64,000 bases of DNA from Shouchella hunanensis (lineage in GTDB: Bacteria > Bacillota > Bacilli > Bacillales > Bacillaceae_D): positions 2,282,001 through 2,346,000 of the forward strand of contig NZ_CP117834.1 in the NCBI RefSeq assembly GCF_028735875.1. The letters are read 5' to 3'. Positions 1 to 8,469 of this stretch are shown here, piece after piece (positions within the stretch are counted from its first letter, which is position 1; every line of letters begins with the position of its first letter). A program made the translations under genes and the position numbers. The notes under the pieces were generated by a model, which saw nothing but the letters and a program-made list of their open reading frames with translations, was not told where the DNA came from and did not search any database.

Positions 1-1
1 T

Positions 2-247
2 ATAGCGAAAGATGATTTGAAAGTCATTGTGCCAGTCGTTCTTTTAATGCTTTTGTATATTCTGTTGTTGGAGCCAGTTGGCTTTGTCATTACGACTGTT
101 TGTTTTATCTTTATCTGCTCTCTCCTCTTAGGCTATAAAAAACATGTAACAAACGGCATTGTTGCCGTACTCTTTCCAGTGGCTTTTTACTTTTTGTTTA
201 CACGCTATTTAATGATTGCTTTGCCGAGTGGTATATTGCCAATTTAA
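2..247 (+). CDS. tctB: TctB-family small membrane subunit of a tripartite tricarboxylate transporter (5' end outside window)
   Basis: This is the C-terminal part (about 81 residues) of a small hydrophobic protein; the reading frame is open to the first bases of the window, so the start lies upstream. It shows three hydrophobic stretches separated by short loops such as GYKKH, as in the four-helix TctB subunit of about 150 residues. TctB and the large TctA together form the membrane part of a carboxylate importer that works with a periplasmic-type binding protein, TctC. The next gene is tctA, 21 bases downstream, which supports the call. The TctC gene is not in view and probably lies upstream. 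The sequence alone would be a weak TctB match; most of the certainty comes from the neighbour. Confidence 0.8.
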   Translation: MAKDDLKVIVPVVLLMLLYILLLEPVGFVITTVCFIFICSLLLGYKKHVTNGIVAVLFPVAFYFLFTRYLMIALPSGILPI

Positions 248-268
248 TGGTCAGAAAGGAGCTACCCT

Positions 269-1780
269 ATGGGAGGCTTTAGTGGAATTATTGAAGGGTT
301 TCAAGTCGCATACAGTTGGGAAGGCATTTTATTCGTTGCCCTTGGGGTTTTAATTGGAACGGCCATTGGCATTATGCCGGGACTAGGTCCAATAACGGCC
401 ATTGCCGTTATGATTCCCATTACATATGGAATGAATCCAACGTTTGCGCTAGTGATGATGGCAGGGGTGTACTATGGTTCTATTTTTGGTAGTTCAACTT
501 CTTCTATTTTAATAAACACACCTGGTGCAGCAAGTACAGTGGCGACAACGTTTGATGGCTATCCAATGGCACAAAGGGGAGAGGCTGGAAAAGCGTTAGC
601 CATTGCAGCGATAGCATCCTTCGTAGGTGGAACCGTCGCGGCTATCTTTTTAATGTTATTTGCACCAGTGCTAGCTGGACTGGCCGTCTCATTTGGACCA
701 GCTGAATACTTTGCGCTTATGCTACTTGGGATGACGGCTATAGCTAGTCTTTCTGATGGATCATCCATACGTGCTTTTATTTCTGCGGTTTTAGGGTTTA
801 TGGCTGTGACCATCGGGATTGATGCACAAACAGGTACGAACCGTTTTACGTTTGGAAATGTCAACTTGTTAGAAGGTGTCGATTTTCTAGTTATTGCGCT
901 TGGATTGTTTGCTATGGCGGAAGTAACCTATCTTATTATTAACCGACGAGATCGTTCGTTTGAAAAGCTTTCCAATATCGGTTCTATTCGGTTGTCGAAA
1001 AAAGATTTAAAAGAAATTAGTGGGCCAATGGGGAGGCATTCCATCCTTGGATTTCTAATCGGTATCCTACCGGGGGCAGGGGCTACCATTGCTTCGTTCA
1101 TGAGCTATGTTTCAGAGAAGCGAATTTCCAAAAATCCAGAAGAATTCGGAAAAGGGTCTGCCAAAGGTTTGGCGGCTCCAGAGACATCCACGAATGCTGC
1201 TTCTACAGGTTCGTTTGTACCACTTTTAAGCTTAGGTATACCAGGGTCAGGAACAACTGCGGTTCTACTTGGAGCCTTTCTCGTATTAGGGGTTCAGCCA
1301 GGTCCGTTGCTTGTGCAAGAAGAACCAGCATTATTTTGGGGAATTATTGCGAGTATGTATTTAGGGAATATTATCTTAATTATTTTGAACTTGCCTTTAA
1401 TACCTTATATCGCAAAACTATTAAAGATTCCTCGTCCTTTATTAATCTCACTTGTACTAACGCTTTGTATGATGGGGGTCTATGCAATTAGTTTTAGCAC
1501 TTTTGATTTGTATTTGCTTTTACTCTTCGGCATTGTTGGTTTTGTCATGAAATCTTTAAAAATTCCAGCGGCTCCTTTTATTCTAGCATTTGTGCTAGGA
1601 GATTTACTTGAAGAGAATTTCCGAATGGCGTTAACCATTTCTAGAGGGGATTGGATGGTGTTTTTTGGGAATCCAGTCGTAGTAGGACTCCTGTTGCTTG
1701 CGGCACTATCGGTTATTCTACCAAACCTTAATAAATTTAAAAAGAAAACGAAAAGGAAGGATTTAGATGAATCCATGTAA
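269..1780 (+). CDS. tctA: TctA-family large permease subunit of tripartite tricarboxylate transporter
   Basis: A 503-residue protein, the normal length for TctA, with about 11-12 hydrophobic segments. The N-terminal glycine-rich signature GTAIGIMPGLGPITAI (about residues 30-45) and the second one around IPGSGTTAVLLGAFLVLG (about residues 323-340) are typical of TctA. It should move a carboxylic acid into the cell with an ion gradient, after capture by a TctC binding protein. A clear ribosome site (AAAGGAG) sits 7 bases before the ATG. The last 14 bases overlap the next gene, which makes co-translation likely. The substrate cannot be read from the sequence; the downstream enzymes (RraA-like, DUF1932 and Ldh_2 dehydrogenases) point to a hydroxy- or oxo-acid. 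Confidence 0.93.
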   Translation: MGGFSGIIEGFQVAYSWEGILFVALGVLIGTAIGIMPGLGPITAIAVMIPITYGMNPTFALVMMAGVYYGSIFGSSTSSILINTPGAASTVATTFDGYPMAQRGEAGKALAIAAIASFVGGTVAAIFLMLFAPVLAGLAVSFGPAEYFALMLLGMTAIASLSDGSSIRAFISAVLGFMAVTIGIDAQTGTNRFTFGNVNLLEGVDFLVIALGLFAMAEVTYLIINRRDRSFEKLSNIGSIRLSKKDLKEISGPMGRHSILGFLIGILPGAGATIASFMSYVSEKRISKNPEEFGKGSAKGLAAPETSTNAASTGSFVPLLSLGIPGSGTTAVLLGAFLVLGVQPGPLLVQEEPALFWGIIASMYLGNIILIILNLPLIPYIAKLLKIPRPLLISLVLTLCMMGVYAISFSTFDLYLLLLFGIVGFVMKSLKIPAAPFILAFVLGDLLEENFRMALTISRGDWMVFFGNPVVVGLLLLAALSVILPNLNKFKKKTKRKDLDESM

Positions 1781-2453
1781 TGACGATCCAGAAGTATTCT
1801 CGCCAGACATTATCGCAAGAGCAAGAAAACTAAACAGTTCACTCCTTGCCGACGCGATGGATGGAGCCAATACGATGTCGTATGATATTAGCCCTGTCGC
1901 TCAGGGTTATCAGATGGTGGGAGCGGCAGTGACTGTGTCGATGAAACCAGGAGATAATTTGTTTTTGCATGAAGCGATTTATAAAGGCGCTCCAGGCTAT
2001 GTGCTTGTTGCGGATGGAAAAGGGCATACCAAAAATGCATACATGGGTGAACTGATGGCTGCCGCCGCAGAAGCTTTAGGGTTAGAAGGAATTGTCATTG
2101 ACGGCTTAGTTCGGGATCGCTCAGATTTACAAAAGCTAGACTTACCTATTTTTGCGAAAGGTTTCGTTCCGAACGGCCCATACAAAGAGGGGCCAGGTCA
2201 ATTGAATAGCCCAGTTTCTTGTGGAGGTGTGTCTGTTCAGCCAGGGGATTTAATCGTAGGAGATGATGATGGTGTTACGGTAGTACCAAAGCAAATGATT
2301 AAAGCCGTGTTTCAAAAAGCAGAAAAAAAGCAGGCATATGAGGAAAAGCGTTTAAAAGAAATTGCTGCTTTTAAGGAAGATCGAATCAACGGCGGAAATG
2401 AACGGACGATTGAACCAAGCTGGCTGAAAGAGAAGATAAAGCCTTTTTTGTAA
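1767..2453 (+). CDS. RraA-like family protein (putative 4-hydroxy-4-methyl-2-oxoglutarate aldolase/oxaloacetate decarboxylase type)
   Basis: A 228-residue protein of the RraA-like/HMG aldolase superfamily. The motif VIDGLVRDRSDL (about residues 110-121) carries the conserved D-G-x-x-R-D ligand and substrate-binding set, and GGVSVQPGDLIVGDDDGVTVVP (about 152-173; family core PGDLIVGDDDGV) is the family hallmark. Family enzymes cleave 2-oxo-4-hydroxy acids by retro-aldol chemistry or decarboxylate oxaloacetate using a divalent metal. The start overlaps tctA by 14 bases. It lies between a carboxylate transporter and two dehydrogenases, so a catabolic aldolase or decarboxylase is more likely than an RNase E inhibitor role, for which the family was first named. 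The exact substrate is unknown. Confidence 0.85.
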   Translation: MNPCNDDPEVFSPDIIARARKLNSSLLADAMDGANTMSYDISPVAQGYQMVGAAVTVSMKPGDNLFLHEAIYKGAPGYVLVADGKGHTKNAYMGELMAAAAEALGLEGIVIDGLVRDRSDLQKLDLPIFAKGFVPNGPYKEGPGQLNSPVSCGGVSVQPGDLIVGDDDGVTVVPKQMIKAVFQKAEKKQAYEEKRLKEIAAFKEDRINGGNERTIEPSWLKEKIKPFL

Positions 2454-2477
2454 GTAAAACAAGATAGGAGTGGTGAA

Positions 2478-3389
2478 ATGATCGGATTTATTGGATTTGG
2501 AGAAGCCGCATATGAAATGGCAAAAGGATTGACACAAGAAGGCGTAACAGGAATCATCGCGTATGATCCATTATTGATCGAACAAGACATGAGCCATATC
2601 ATTAAAGAAAAAATGACAGCAGTAGGGGTAGTACCTTGTGCTGATGCAAAAGAAGTCGCAATGAAAAGATCCTTACTCATCGCAGCGGTTCCGGCACAAT
2701 TTGCTTTAGCCGCTTGTGAAGCTGTAGAGGACTGTTTAACAGCGTCGCATTTATATGTTGATGTATCAGCATCAAGTCCAACCGTTAAAAAAACGATCGC
2801 CGAGAAAGTAGCAAAGTCAAACGGGAAAAGTGTAGATGCCGCTATGCTTGGACCCCTTACCGTCAATCAACATAAAGTACCTATGTTTATAAGCGGCGAT
2901 GGGGCACATGAGTTCAAAAAGCGAATGGACCCATACGGGATGAACATTACAGTCGTTAGTGAACAAGCTGGAGATGCCTCTTCTATTAAACTAATGCGTA
3001 GCATTTATATGAAAGGAACGGCTGCCCTGTTAATCGAATTAATGGAGGCATCGAGAGAGTTAAAAGTGGAAGATCAAGTTTTGGCTTCCATTAAAGAGAC
3101 AATGGAGGCCGTGCCGTTTGAGCAGTTAGTCAACCAGCTCGTAACAGGGACTTCCATTCATTCCGAGAGACGAAGCATTGAGCTTGAAGGCTCTCTTGAA
3201 CTATTAGACCAATTTTCTATAAATAGTGTGATGACTCAGGCAAGTAAAACAAAACTTGACTACGTTAGCCAGCTTGGATTGCGTCAATCTTTTAAAGGAA
3301 AGCGCCCTTCTACTTGGCAAGATGTTATTGATGAAATGAAAGTGAAGCATCAGGCTAGTAAAGCAGGTGAATACCATGCAAGTAAATAA
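2478..3389 (+). CDS. NAD(P)-dependent dehydrogenase with DUF1932 C-terminal domain (6-phosphogluconate/3-hydroxyisobutyrate dehydrogenase-like)
   Basis: A 303-residue protein. It begins with a Rossmann nucleotide-binding motif, MIGFIGFGEAAYEMA, followed by about 160 residues of NAD-binding domain. The C-terminal half contains SIKLMRSIYMKGTAAL (from about residue 169), which matches the DUF1932 helical domain and carries the conserved lysine region of beta-hydroxyacid dehydrogenases. Family members oxidise beta-hydroxy acids. A ribosome site (TAGGAG) precedes the ATG. It starts 24 bases after the RraA-like gene and its end overlaps the next gene, so it belongs to the same operon. The substrate is not recognisable; it may act on the acid imported by TctAB or on the RraA-like product. 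Confidence 0.85.
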   Translation: MIGFIGFGEAAYEMAKGLTQEGVTGIIAYDPLLIEQDMSHIIKEKMTAVGVVPCADAKEVAMKRSLLIAAVPAQFALAACEAVEDCLTASHLYVDVSASSPTVKKTIAEKVAKSNGKSVDAAMLGPLTVNQHKVPMFISGDGAHEFKKRMDPYGMNITVVSEQAGDASSIKLMRSIYMKGTAALLIELMEASRELKVEDQVLASIKETMEAVPFEQLVNQLVTGTSIHSERRSIELEGSLELLDQFSINSVMTQASKTKLDYVSQLGLRQSFKGKRPSTWQDVIDEMKVKHQASKAGEYHASK

Positions 3390-4428
3390 AGATTCACTCC
3401 AGGAACTGGTCACAACTCTGTTTCAAAAGGCTGGCTTTGAATATGAACAAGCCCATACGTTAGCTGCTCATCTCGTTCTAGCGAATTTAAGAGGTGTCGA
3501 TTCTCATGGTGTTAGTCGAGTGAAAACATATATTGAACGTGCACGATCAGGAATGATAAATGTAGGGAAAGAATATGAGATTGAAAGAGATTTACCGTCT
3601 AGTTGCTTAATAAATGGTAAAAATCATATGGGCATTTTACTCGCAACAGATGCCATTCAGCTAGCGGTAAAAAAGGCACAAGCAACAGGTCTTGGCATTG
3701 TAGGAATTAAACGTTCAAACCATTGCGGTATGCTGGCTGATTATGTTTCGTACGCAGCAAAGCATGACTGTGTTGCCATCGCCGTAACAAATGCCCCACC
3801 AAGCATGGCGCCATGGGGAGGAAAAGCTGCTTTTTTCGGAACGAACCCTTTTGCTTATGGAATGCCTGTAGCTAGCGCGGAACCAATCGTTTTTGATATG
3901 GCAACAAGTGTGGTTGCTAGAGGGAAAATACGCTTAGCCAAAAAAAATAATCAGAGCATTCCTCTTGGCTGGGCCGTGTCGAAAGACGGGCAACCCACCG
4001 AAGACCCGGCTACTGCCCTTGATGGTGGAACCGTGCTCCCTGTCGGAGGCCCAAAAGGATACGGACTTGCCTTCTTTGTAGAAGTACTTTCTGCTTTGAT
4101 GACAGGTGCCAGCTTTGGTCCACATCTCGGAAGTCTTTATGAGAAGGAAGAACAGGATGTAGGGCAGTTCTTCCTCGTCTATAAAGCAGACCTTTTTGTA
4201 GAACTGGACGAATTTAAACAGCGCATCGCACAGATGGCAACAGAAATAAAAGCGAACCCTCGTGCAGATGGAGTCGAAGAGATTTTTTTACCAGGCGAAC
4301 TCGAAGATATGGAAAAGGCAAAGCGACTAAAAGAGGGTATTCCATTATCCGAAGCGGTAGTCAGTGAATTAGAAGAAGTTGCCGCCTATTATGGTGTTGC
4401 GATGGACCGTGATCAATTGAACATGTAA
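3376..4428 (+). CDS. Ldh_2 family malate/L-lactate (ureidoglycolate/sulfolactate-type) dehydrogenase
   Basis: About 350 residues, typical for the Ldh_2 (AllD/YiaK/ComC) family. Visible signatures are HGVSRVKTYIERARSG near residues 42-57, NHCGMLADYVSYAA near 112-125, FGTNPFAYGMP near 150-160, IPLGWAVSKDGQPTEDP near 191-207 and GGPKGYGLAFFVEVLSALM near 221-239. These NAD(P) enzymes oxidise 2-hydroxy acids to 2-oxo acids and are unrelated to classical lactate dehydrogenases. A GTG at 3367 in the same frame is a possible alternative start, but the ATG at 3376 lies 6 bases after GCAGGTG and is preferred. It overlaps the previous gene by 14 bases and closes the operon. The substrate is inferred only in class (2-hydroxy acid). 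Confidence 0.88.
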   Translation: MQVNKDSLQELVTTLFQKAGFEYEQAHTLAAHLVLANLRGVDSHGVSRVKTYIERARSGMINVGKEYEIERDLPSSCLINGKNHMGILLATDAIQLAVKKAQATGLGIVGIKRSNHCGMLADYVSYAAKHDCVAIAVTNAPPSMAPWGGKAAFFGTNPFAYGMPVASAEPIVFDMATSVVARGKIRLAKKNNQSIPLGWAVSKDGQPTEDPATALDGGTVLPVGGPKGYGLAFFVEVLSALMTGASFGPHLGSLYEKEEQDVGQFFLVYKADLFVELDEFKQRIAQMATEIKANPRADGVEEIFLPGELEDMEKAKRLKEGIPLSEAVVSELEEVAAYYGVAMDRDQLNM

Positions 4429-4547
4429 GGGAAAGGAAGGTTAGGTCAGAATATAGGGTTATAAACGATAAAGAAACTCTTAATAGTCCTACTGCTTCAT
4501 GAATTAGCTTACGACGTTGTCTAGTGAATCGCCCTCTTCTTTTAATA
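4429..4547. other. Intergenic stretch between the carboxylate operon and the CRISPR leader
   Basis: No convincing gene, hairpin terminator or operator was seen in this stretch; it leads straight into the first CRISPR leader. Confidence 0.5.
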
Positions 4548-4707
4548 GGTGCGAACCCGAAGCGAACATAAAATCCCTAGAAGACCCGCACCATTTTTTT
4601 GGATGAATATGTAAAAGTATGTAACGGATGTTGAGTGTGGGTGCTTTTTCTTATTCAATTTGTGTTACTATTTAATAGGAAAAGGTAGTTTTAAGCCTTT
4701 TTTCGCT
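4548..4707 (+). promoter_or_regulatory. Type I-C CRISPR leader, copy 1
   Basis: This 160-nt sequence directly precedes CRISPR array 1. It begins with GGTGCGAACCC, followed by AAGCGAACATAAAA and closed by GACCCGCACC, which makes an imperfect inverted repeat (GGTGCG...CGCACC). The same block recurs at 13916-14075 and 18501-18660, each time exactly 160 nt upstream of a repeat. I recall this GGTGCG...CGCACC arrangement from leaders of type I-C arrays, where it would drive pre-crRNA transcription and guide spacer integration. No cas gene lies upstream in this window. Confidence 0.8.
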
Positions 4708-4867
4708 GTCGCACTCTATGTGAGTGCGTGGATTGAAATTTGCCGACAAGTGAAGCATCTTGCCAAAAACCTAGTCGCACTCTATGTGAGTGCGTGGATT
4801 GAAATAAAGCACTTAGTCAAGAAGTAAGCAGCTGCATCGTGTCGCACTCTATGTGAGTGCGTGGATT
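4708..4867 (+). CRISPR. Type I-C CRISPR array 1 (3 repeats, 2 spacers)
   Basis: Repeats of 32 nt begin GTCGCACTCTATGTGAGTGC and end GTGGATTGAAAT, at 4708-4739 and 4774-4805, with a third at 4841-4867 cut after GTGGATT. The spacers are 34 nt (4740-4773) and 35 nt (4806-4840). The repeat resembles the type I-C repeat of Bacillus halodurans. After the truncated third repeat, bases 4866-4888 (ATAGAGTGCACGAATT and flanks) look like a degenerate terminal repeat fused to it, which suggests a deletion junction. No cas genes are present, so processing would need Cas proteins encoded elsewhere. Confidence 0.93.
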
Positions 4868-4951
4868 ATAGAGTGCACGAATTAGAATGATGACCATATC
4901 ATCCGAGCTATGTATCCCTCTCGGTATGACTGTACAAGTAAATTTCTAGAT

Positions 4952-4980
4952 AAAAACCCCCACTTTTAAAGTAGGGGTTT
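4952..4980. terminator. Bidirectional Rho-independent terminator
   Basis: The arms AAAACCCC and GGGGTTTT surround an inner ACTTT/AAAGT pairing and end in T-runs on both strands. It lies between CRISPR array 1 and the leftward-transcribed symporter gene and can serve both directions. Confidence 0.8.
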
Positions 4981-4986
4981 TCAAGT

Positions 4987-6492
4987 TTATAATCCAAACA
5001 CAATTGGCATCCAGAAGTACACGGCTCCGGTAATGACGATAATAGAGACGATGTTGAGCCATACACCAGCTTTCGCCATATCACCGACAGCGAGATAGCC
5101 GGCGCTAAATACAGCTGTATTCGGAGGTGTAGCAACTGGGAGCATATAACAGGAACCAGCAGCTAGTGCAGCGGCAGCCATAAGAGGTAGAGGATCAACA
5201 CCTAAGGCGATACCGAGTCCGACAGTAAGTGGTAGAATTAAATTTGAAACGGCCGTATTGGAGAGAATCTCTGTAATCCCGAGTACAAATACGACTAAAA
5301 GCAATAGGACGAAAATGTATTGCATCCCTTGAAGCATTTGAAGCAAATCTCCAATTGATTCATTCAACCCAGATTCTCCAAAAGCGGCTGCGATGGACAT
5401 TCCGCCACCAAATAGAATGAGAATTCCCCATGGGAGGTCTTTCATATCTGTCCATTCGAGCACACGCTCACCTTTTCTCGAACTAGGGAGAAAGAATAGT
5501 AAGACAGCACCAAATACGGAAATGGTGGCATCATTGAGATTGTCAAAAAACTCACCAATTTGACCAGGAATAAACCCAAGGGCGGAAACAAATGGAGACA
5601 ATGTCCATAGTAAGACTGTAATGCCGAATACGACAGCCACTTTTTTCTCATCGGATGTAAAGTTTCCTAGTTTCGTTATTTCTTCTTTAATAAAGGCCAT
5701 TGTACTTTCTGTATCTTCATCATTTGAATCTACTTTGAATTGTATTTTTGTTAAATAAAAATAAACAACAATCAGTAAGATGATGGCTACTGGACTCGCG
5801 AATAATAACCATTCAGCAAACGTTACAGTACGATCAAGCTGAGAGGATGCGATCCCTGCAAGTAAGGCATTCGGGACTGCTGCAACAAGGGTTGCCAGTC
5901 CACCGATTGTAGCTGCATAGGCGACTGCTAGTAGTATGCCTTTTGAGAAATAGTCGAAATTCTGACCTTTAAGGATGTTTTTATCTTTCACTTCGTTAAT
6001 TAAAGCGATTGCAACAGGAAGCATCATCAATGCGGTCGCAGCATTTGATACGAACATGGAAATGGCAGCGGTTGCGATTAAGATACCGAGAATGATTCGG
6101 TTGCTTTTCGTTCCAATCATCTTAATAATATTTAACGCGATGCGTCTATGTAGATTCCATTTTTGAATGGCAAGAGCAATGACAAAACCACCACCGTACA
6201 TGAAAATTACGGAGCTGCCATATGCTGGTGCAATTGAACCGATCTCGACTCCATTAAATGCAGGAAATAAAACGAGAGGAAGTAGAGACGTTACTGCCAT
6301 ATGGATTGGCTCTGTTACCCAGTATGTCGCAACGAGAAGGGTTACCCCTAATACGATTTTCGGTTCATGGGATAAAACGCTTTCAGGAATGAGGAAATAA
6401 ACTAAGGCAAAGAATAGAGGACCTAAGAATAGTCCGACCAAGTTGCGCGTTGTGTACTGCTTGTTGTTATCTGTCTCTTTGTTTGCCTCCAT
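4987..6492 (-). CDS. DASS/SLC13 family sodium:anion (dicarboxylate-type) symporter
   Basis: A 501-residue protein with about 11-12 membrane segments. It carries the two SNT-like signatures of the SLC13 family: FVSNAATALMMLPVAIAL in the first half and LSNTAVSNLILPLTVG in the second, which form the sodium and anion sites. The first site reads SNA rather than the canonical SNT. Characterised relatives import succinate, malate, sulfate or similar divalent anions with sodium, in keeping with a sodium-using alkaliphile. The N terminus is cytosolic and polar. It is a single-gene unit with its own promoter (6531-6560) and a terminator. The substrate cannot be assigned. Confidence 0.9.
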   Translation of the reverse strand: MEANKETDNNKQYTTRNLVGLFLGPLFFALVYFLIPESVLSHEPKIVLGVTLLVATYWVTEPIHMAVTSLLPLVLFPAFNGVEIGSIAPAYGSSVIFMYGGGFVIALAIQKWNLHRRIALNIIKMIGTKSNRIILGILIATAAISMFVSNAATALMMLPVAIALINEVKDKNILKGQNFDYFSKGILLAVAYAATIGGLATLVAAVPNALLAGIASSQLDRTVTFAEWLLFASPVAIILLIVVYFYLTKIQFKVDSNDEDTESTMAFIKEEITKLGNFTSDEKKVAVVFGITVLLWTLSPFVSALGFIPGQIGEFFDNLNDATISVFGAVLLFFLPSSRKGERVLEWTDMKDLPWGILILFGGGMSIAAAFGESGLNESIGDLLQMLQGMQYIFVLLLLVVFVLGITEILSNTAVSNLILPLTVGLGIALGVDPLPLMAAAALAAGSCYMLPVATPPNTAVFSAGYLAVGDMAKAGVWLNIVSIIVITGAVYFWMPIVFGL

Positions 6493-6530
6493 AAATAAGA
6501 CTCCTTTTTCAAAATATATTCCGAAAAACT

Positions 6531-6560
6531 AGTATAATGTTTCGATCCGTAGATTGTCAA
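6531..6560 (-). promoter_or_regulatory. Sigma-A promoter of the SLC13 symporter gene
   Basis: On the minus strand a perfect TTGACA (6555-6560) is separated by 18 bases from TATACT (6531-6536), about 40 bases before the start codon. Confidence 0.7.
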
Positions 6561-6601
6561 AACGATAGAGAGAATGCTAAGGGACAATCGTAGCAATGAT
6601 A

Positions 6602-6634
6602 ATAAGAGACCGAAGAACTCTCCCAGTCTCTTAT
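6602..6634 (-). terminator. Terminator-like hairpin after mtnE
   Basis: ATAAGAGAC and GTCTCTTAT form a 9-bp stem just past the mtnE stop. The T-tract after it is short on the minus strand, so efficiency is uncertain. Confidence 0.6.
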
Positions 6635-6641
6635 TTCTTCA

Positions 6642-7826
6642 TTATTTAATGGATGCAAAACGTAGCTTCGCCATTCTATTAATGGCTTCTTCTAATCGAT
6701 CTTCCTCCGCTAGTAGTCCAATTCGAACATAGCCTTCGCCATATTGACCGAATCCATTTCCAGGTGCTACAACGAGATGTGCTTCTTTTAGTAAATAGTC
6801 AGCGAACGATTCAGAAGTAAACCCAGTTGGTACAGGCATCCAAACGAAGAAGGAGCCTTTTGGTGCGTCCACTTCTAAACCAATGCGTCTTAATCCGCTA
6901 ATAAAGACATCTCGCCGTTTTTCGTAGCGGGCAACTAGTTCTTTTACTTCGTTTTGATCGGATAAAAGTGCGGTTGCTGCAGCTTGCTGAATAGCACCGA
7001 AGAGACTGACGTATAGGTGATCTTGTAGCAAATTAATAGACTTTATTACCGACGCATTTCCAACCGCGAAACCAACACGCCAGCCAGCCATATTATATGT
7101 TTTTGAGAGAGTGTACATTTCGACGCCGGTTTCTTTTGCGCCAGCAGCTTGTAAAAAGCTCGGCGGTTTCACACCATCATAACCAATCGCACCGTATGCA
7201 AGATCGTGAACAACACAAATGTTATTCGCTGATGCAAACCGGACCGTTTCTTCGAAGAAATCGTGTGTGGCGACGCCAGCAGTTGGGTTATTTGGATAAT
7301 TTAAAAACAAGAGCTTAGCTCGTTCGGCTGTTTCTTTTGAGATGGACCTGTAGTCTGGTAAAAAGTCATTTTCCGCAAGCAACGGAAAGAGTGACGCTTG
7401 AGCTTGCGCCAATGCAATACCGGACGTGTAATCAGGATAGCCTGGATCTGGTAGAAGCGCAACATCTCCTGGATTTAGCAAGCATTGGCTAATTTCTACA
7501 AGCCCCGTTTTGGCACCGAAAAGGACGGCTACTTCCGTTTCTGGATCGATGGTAACGTTGTATTCACGTTTATAAAATGTAGCGACAGCTTCTTTTAGAA
7601 ACAGATGACCACTAAAAGGCGAATATTGGTGAAAATGTGGCTCACTTGCCGCTTGCTGGAGCGATTCAACGATAAAGTCTGGCGTCGGTAAATCAGGATT
7701 GCCCTGACCTAAATTTATAATGTCGTGACCTTGTGCTAGGTGCTTTCTTACAGTCGCTGTTAAGCGGGCAAAAAATTGGTCGGGAAGGCCTTGTAAAAGT
7801 GTTGATTGTTCAAATTGGGTCATCAT
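6642..7826 (-). CDS. mtnE: Methionine salvage aminotransferase MtnE (PLP-dependent)
   Basis: A 394-residue class I/II aminotransferase. IINLGQGNPDLPTPDFIVES near residues 36-55 is the MtnE-type N terminus, and SKTYNMAGWRVGF (about residues 240-252) contains the pyridoxal phosphate lysine. It would aminate 2-oxo-4-methylthiobutyrate to methionine, the last step of salvage. It is the last gene of the leftward mtnWXBDE group, behind mtnD. An intervening hairpin with a T-run (7845-7870) may reduce its expression relative to mtnD. A strong GGAGGGG precedes the start; the adjacent in-frame ATG at 7823 is an equal choice. In B. subtilis, mtnE is not at the end of mtnWXBD, so the order here is a local variant. 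Confidence 0.92.
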   Translation of the reverse strand: MMTQFEQSTLLQGLPDQFFARLTATVRKHLAQGHDIINLGQGNPDLPTPDFIVESLQQAASEPHFHQYSPFSGHLFLKEAVATFYKREYNVTIDPETEVAVLFGAKTGLVEISQCLLNPGDVALLPDPGYPDYTSGIALAQAQASLFPLLAENDFLPDYRSISKETAERAKLLFLNYPNNPTAGVATHDFFEETVRFASANNICVVHDLAYGAIGYDGVKPPSFLQAAGAKETGVEMYTLSKTYNMAGWRVGFAVGNASVIKSINLLQDHLYVSLFGAIQQAAATALLSDQNEVKELVARYEKRRDVFISGLRRIGLEVDAPKGSFFVWMPVPTGFTSESFADYLLKEAHLVVAPGNGFGQYGEGYVRIGLLAEEDRLEEAINRMAKLRFASIK

Positions 7827-7837
7827 TACCCCTCCAA

Positions 7838-7870
7838 AAAATAGGGCTTAAGACAAAAATGCCATAAGCC
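7838..7870 (-). terminator. Intra-operon hairpin between mtnD and mtnE
   Basis: On the minus strand, GGCTTA and TAAGCC pair over a 14-base loop and are followed by CTATTTTTT, immediately before the mtnE ribosome site. It could act as a partial terminator. Confidence 0.5.
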
Positions 7871-7888
7871 AGAATAAATCTTTAATGA

Positions 7889-8431
7889 TTAGTTAGTTCT
7901 GCTAAAGGCAGGGTCATCATACTTGTGCGCAACCCAACCCTCGGGATCAATGAAAAGACGCACTGCAACGACTTGACGTTCGTCAGACAGGGTGAAGAAG
8001 TGTGGTGTATCTACGGGAACGCTAATCACATCACCTGGCTCTAGCTGGACATCGAAGTACCCAACGTCAGTCCCTTTTATGACAAAGCTTCCTGAGCCTG
8101 CGGTAATAGCACGAACTTCGTCTTCGGTATGGGTATGTACCTGTTCAAACTTTTTCAGGAGCGCCTCTAAATCAGGTGTATGTTCGTTTAATGCGATAAC
8201 GTCCCACTTTTTGTAGCCGCGGCGTTCAGCAAGGGACCGAATATCGGCATCATACGTAGTTAAAATTTGTGCTTTGTCCTCATCACTGATTTGGCAGTTT
8301 CCTTGTAGGCTACTCGGTAATTTTGCCGGGTCCCACTGTTCATATAGGACGTCTTGACTGTCTAGAAAAGCTTGTACTGCTTCTTGTCCTTTAATGATTT
8401 CCTCTGTGTCTCGAATAACGATTGTTGCCAT
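7889..8431 (-). CDS. mtnD: Acireductone dioxygenase MtnD
   Basis: A 180-residue cupin. The metal site is visible as VHTHTEDEVRAI (H-x-H and the glutamate, about residues 97-108) plus the late histidine in DTPHFF (about 140-145). With Fe2+ this enzyme converts acireductone to 2-oxo-4-methylthiobutyrate and formate; with Ni2+ the off-pathway reaction releases CO. The length matches B. subtilis MtnD (about 178). It lies 38 bases after mtnB in the salvage operon, with a GAGGAGG ribosome site before the ATG. Expression should follow the SAM-I riboswitch upstream of mtnW. Confidence 0.95.
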   Translation of the reverse strand: MATIVIRDTEEIIKGQEAVQAFLDSQDVLYEQWDPAKLPSSLQGNCQISDEDKAQILTTYDADIRSLAERRGYKKWDVIALNEHTPDLEALLKKFEQVHTHTEDEVRAITAGSGSFVIKGTDVGYFDVQLEPGDVISVPVDTPHFFTLSDERQVVAVRLFIDPEGWVAHKYDDPAFSRTN

Positions 8432-8469
8432 TGTCCATTCCTCCTCAAAGTAGATACTAGGCGACGTAG

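Noticed and set aside
559..864. 101-residue antisense frame inside tctA
   Set aside because: Low-complexity antisense shadow of a membrane protein gene.
4908..5135. Open frame across the end of the SLC13 gene
   Set aside because: Begins beyond a terminator and overlaps the symporter gene in another frame.
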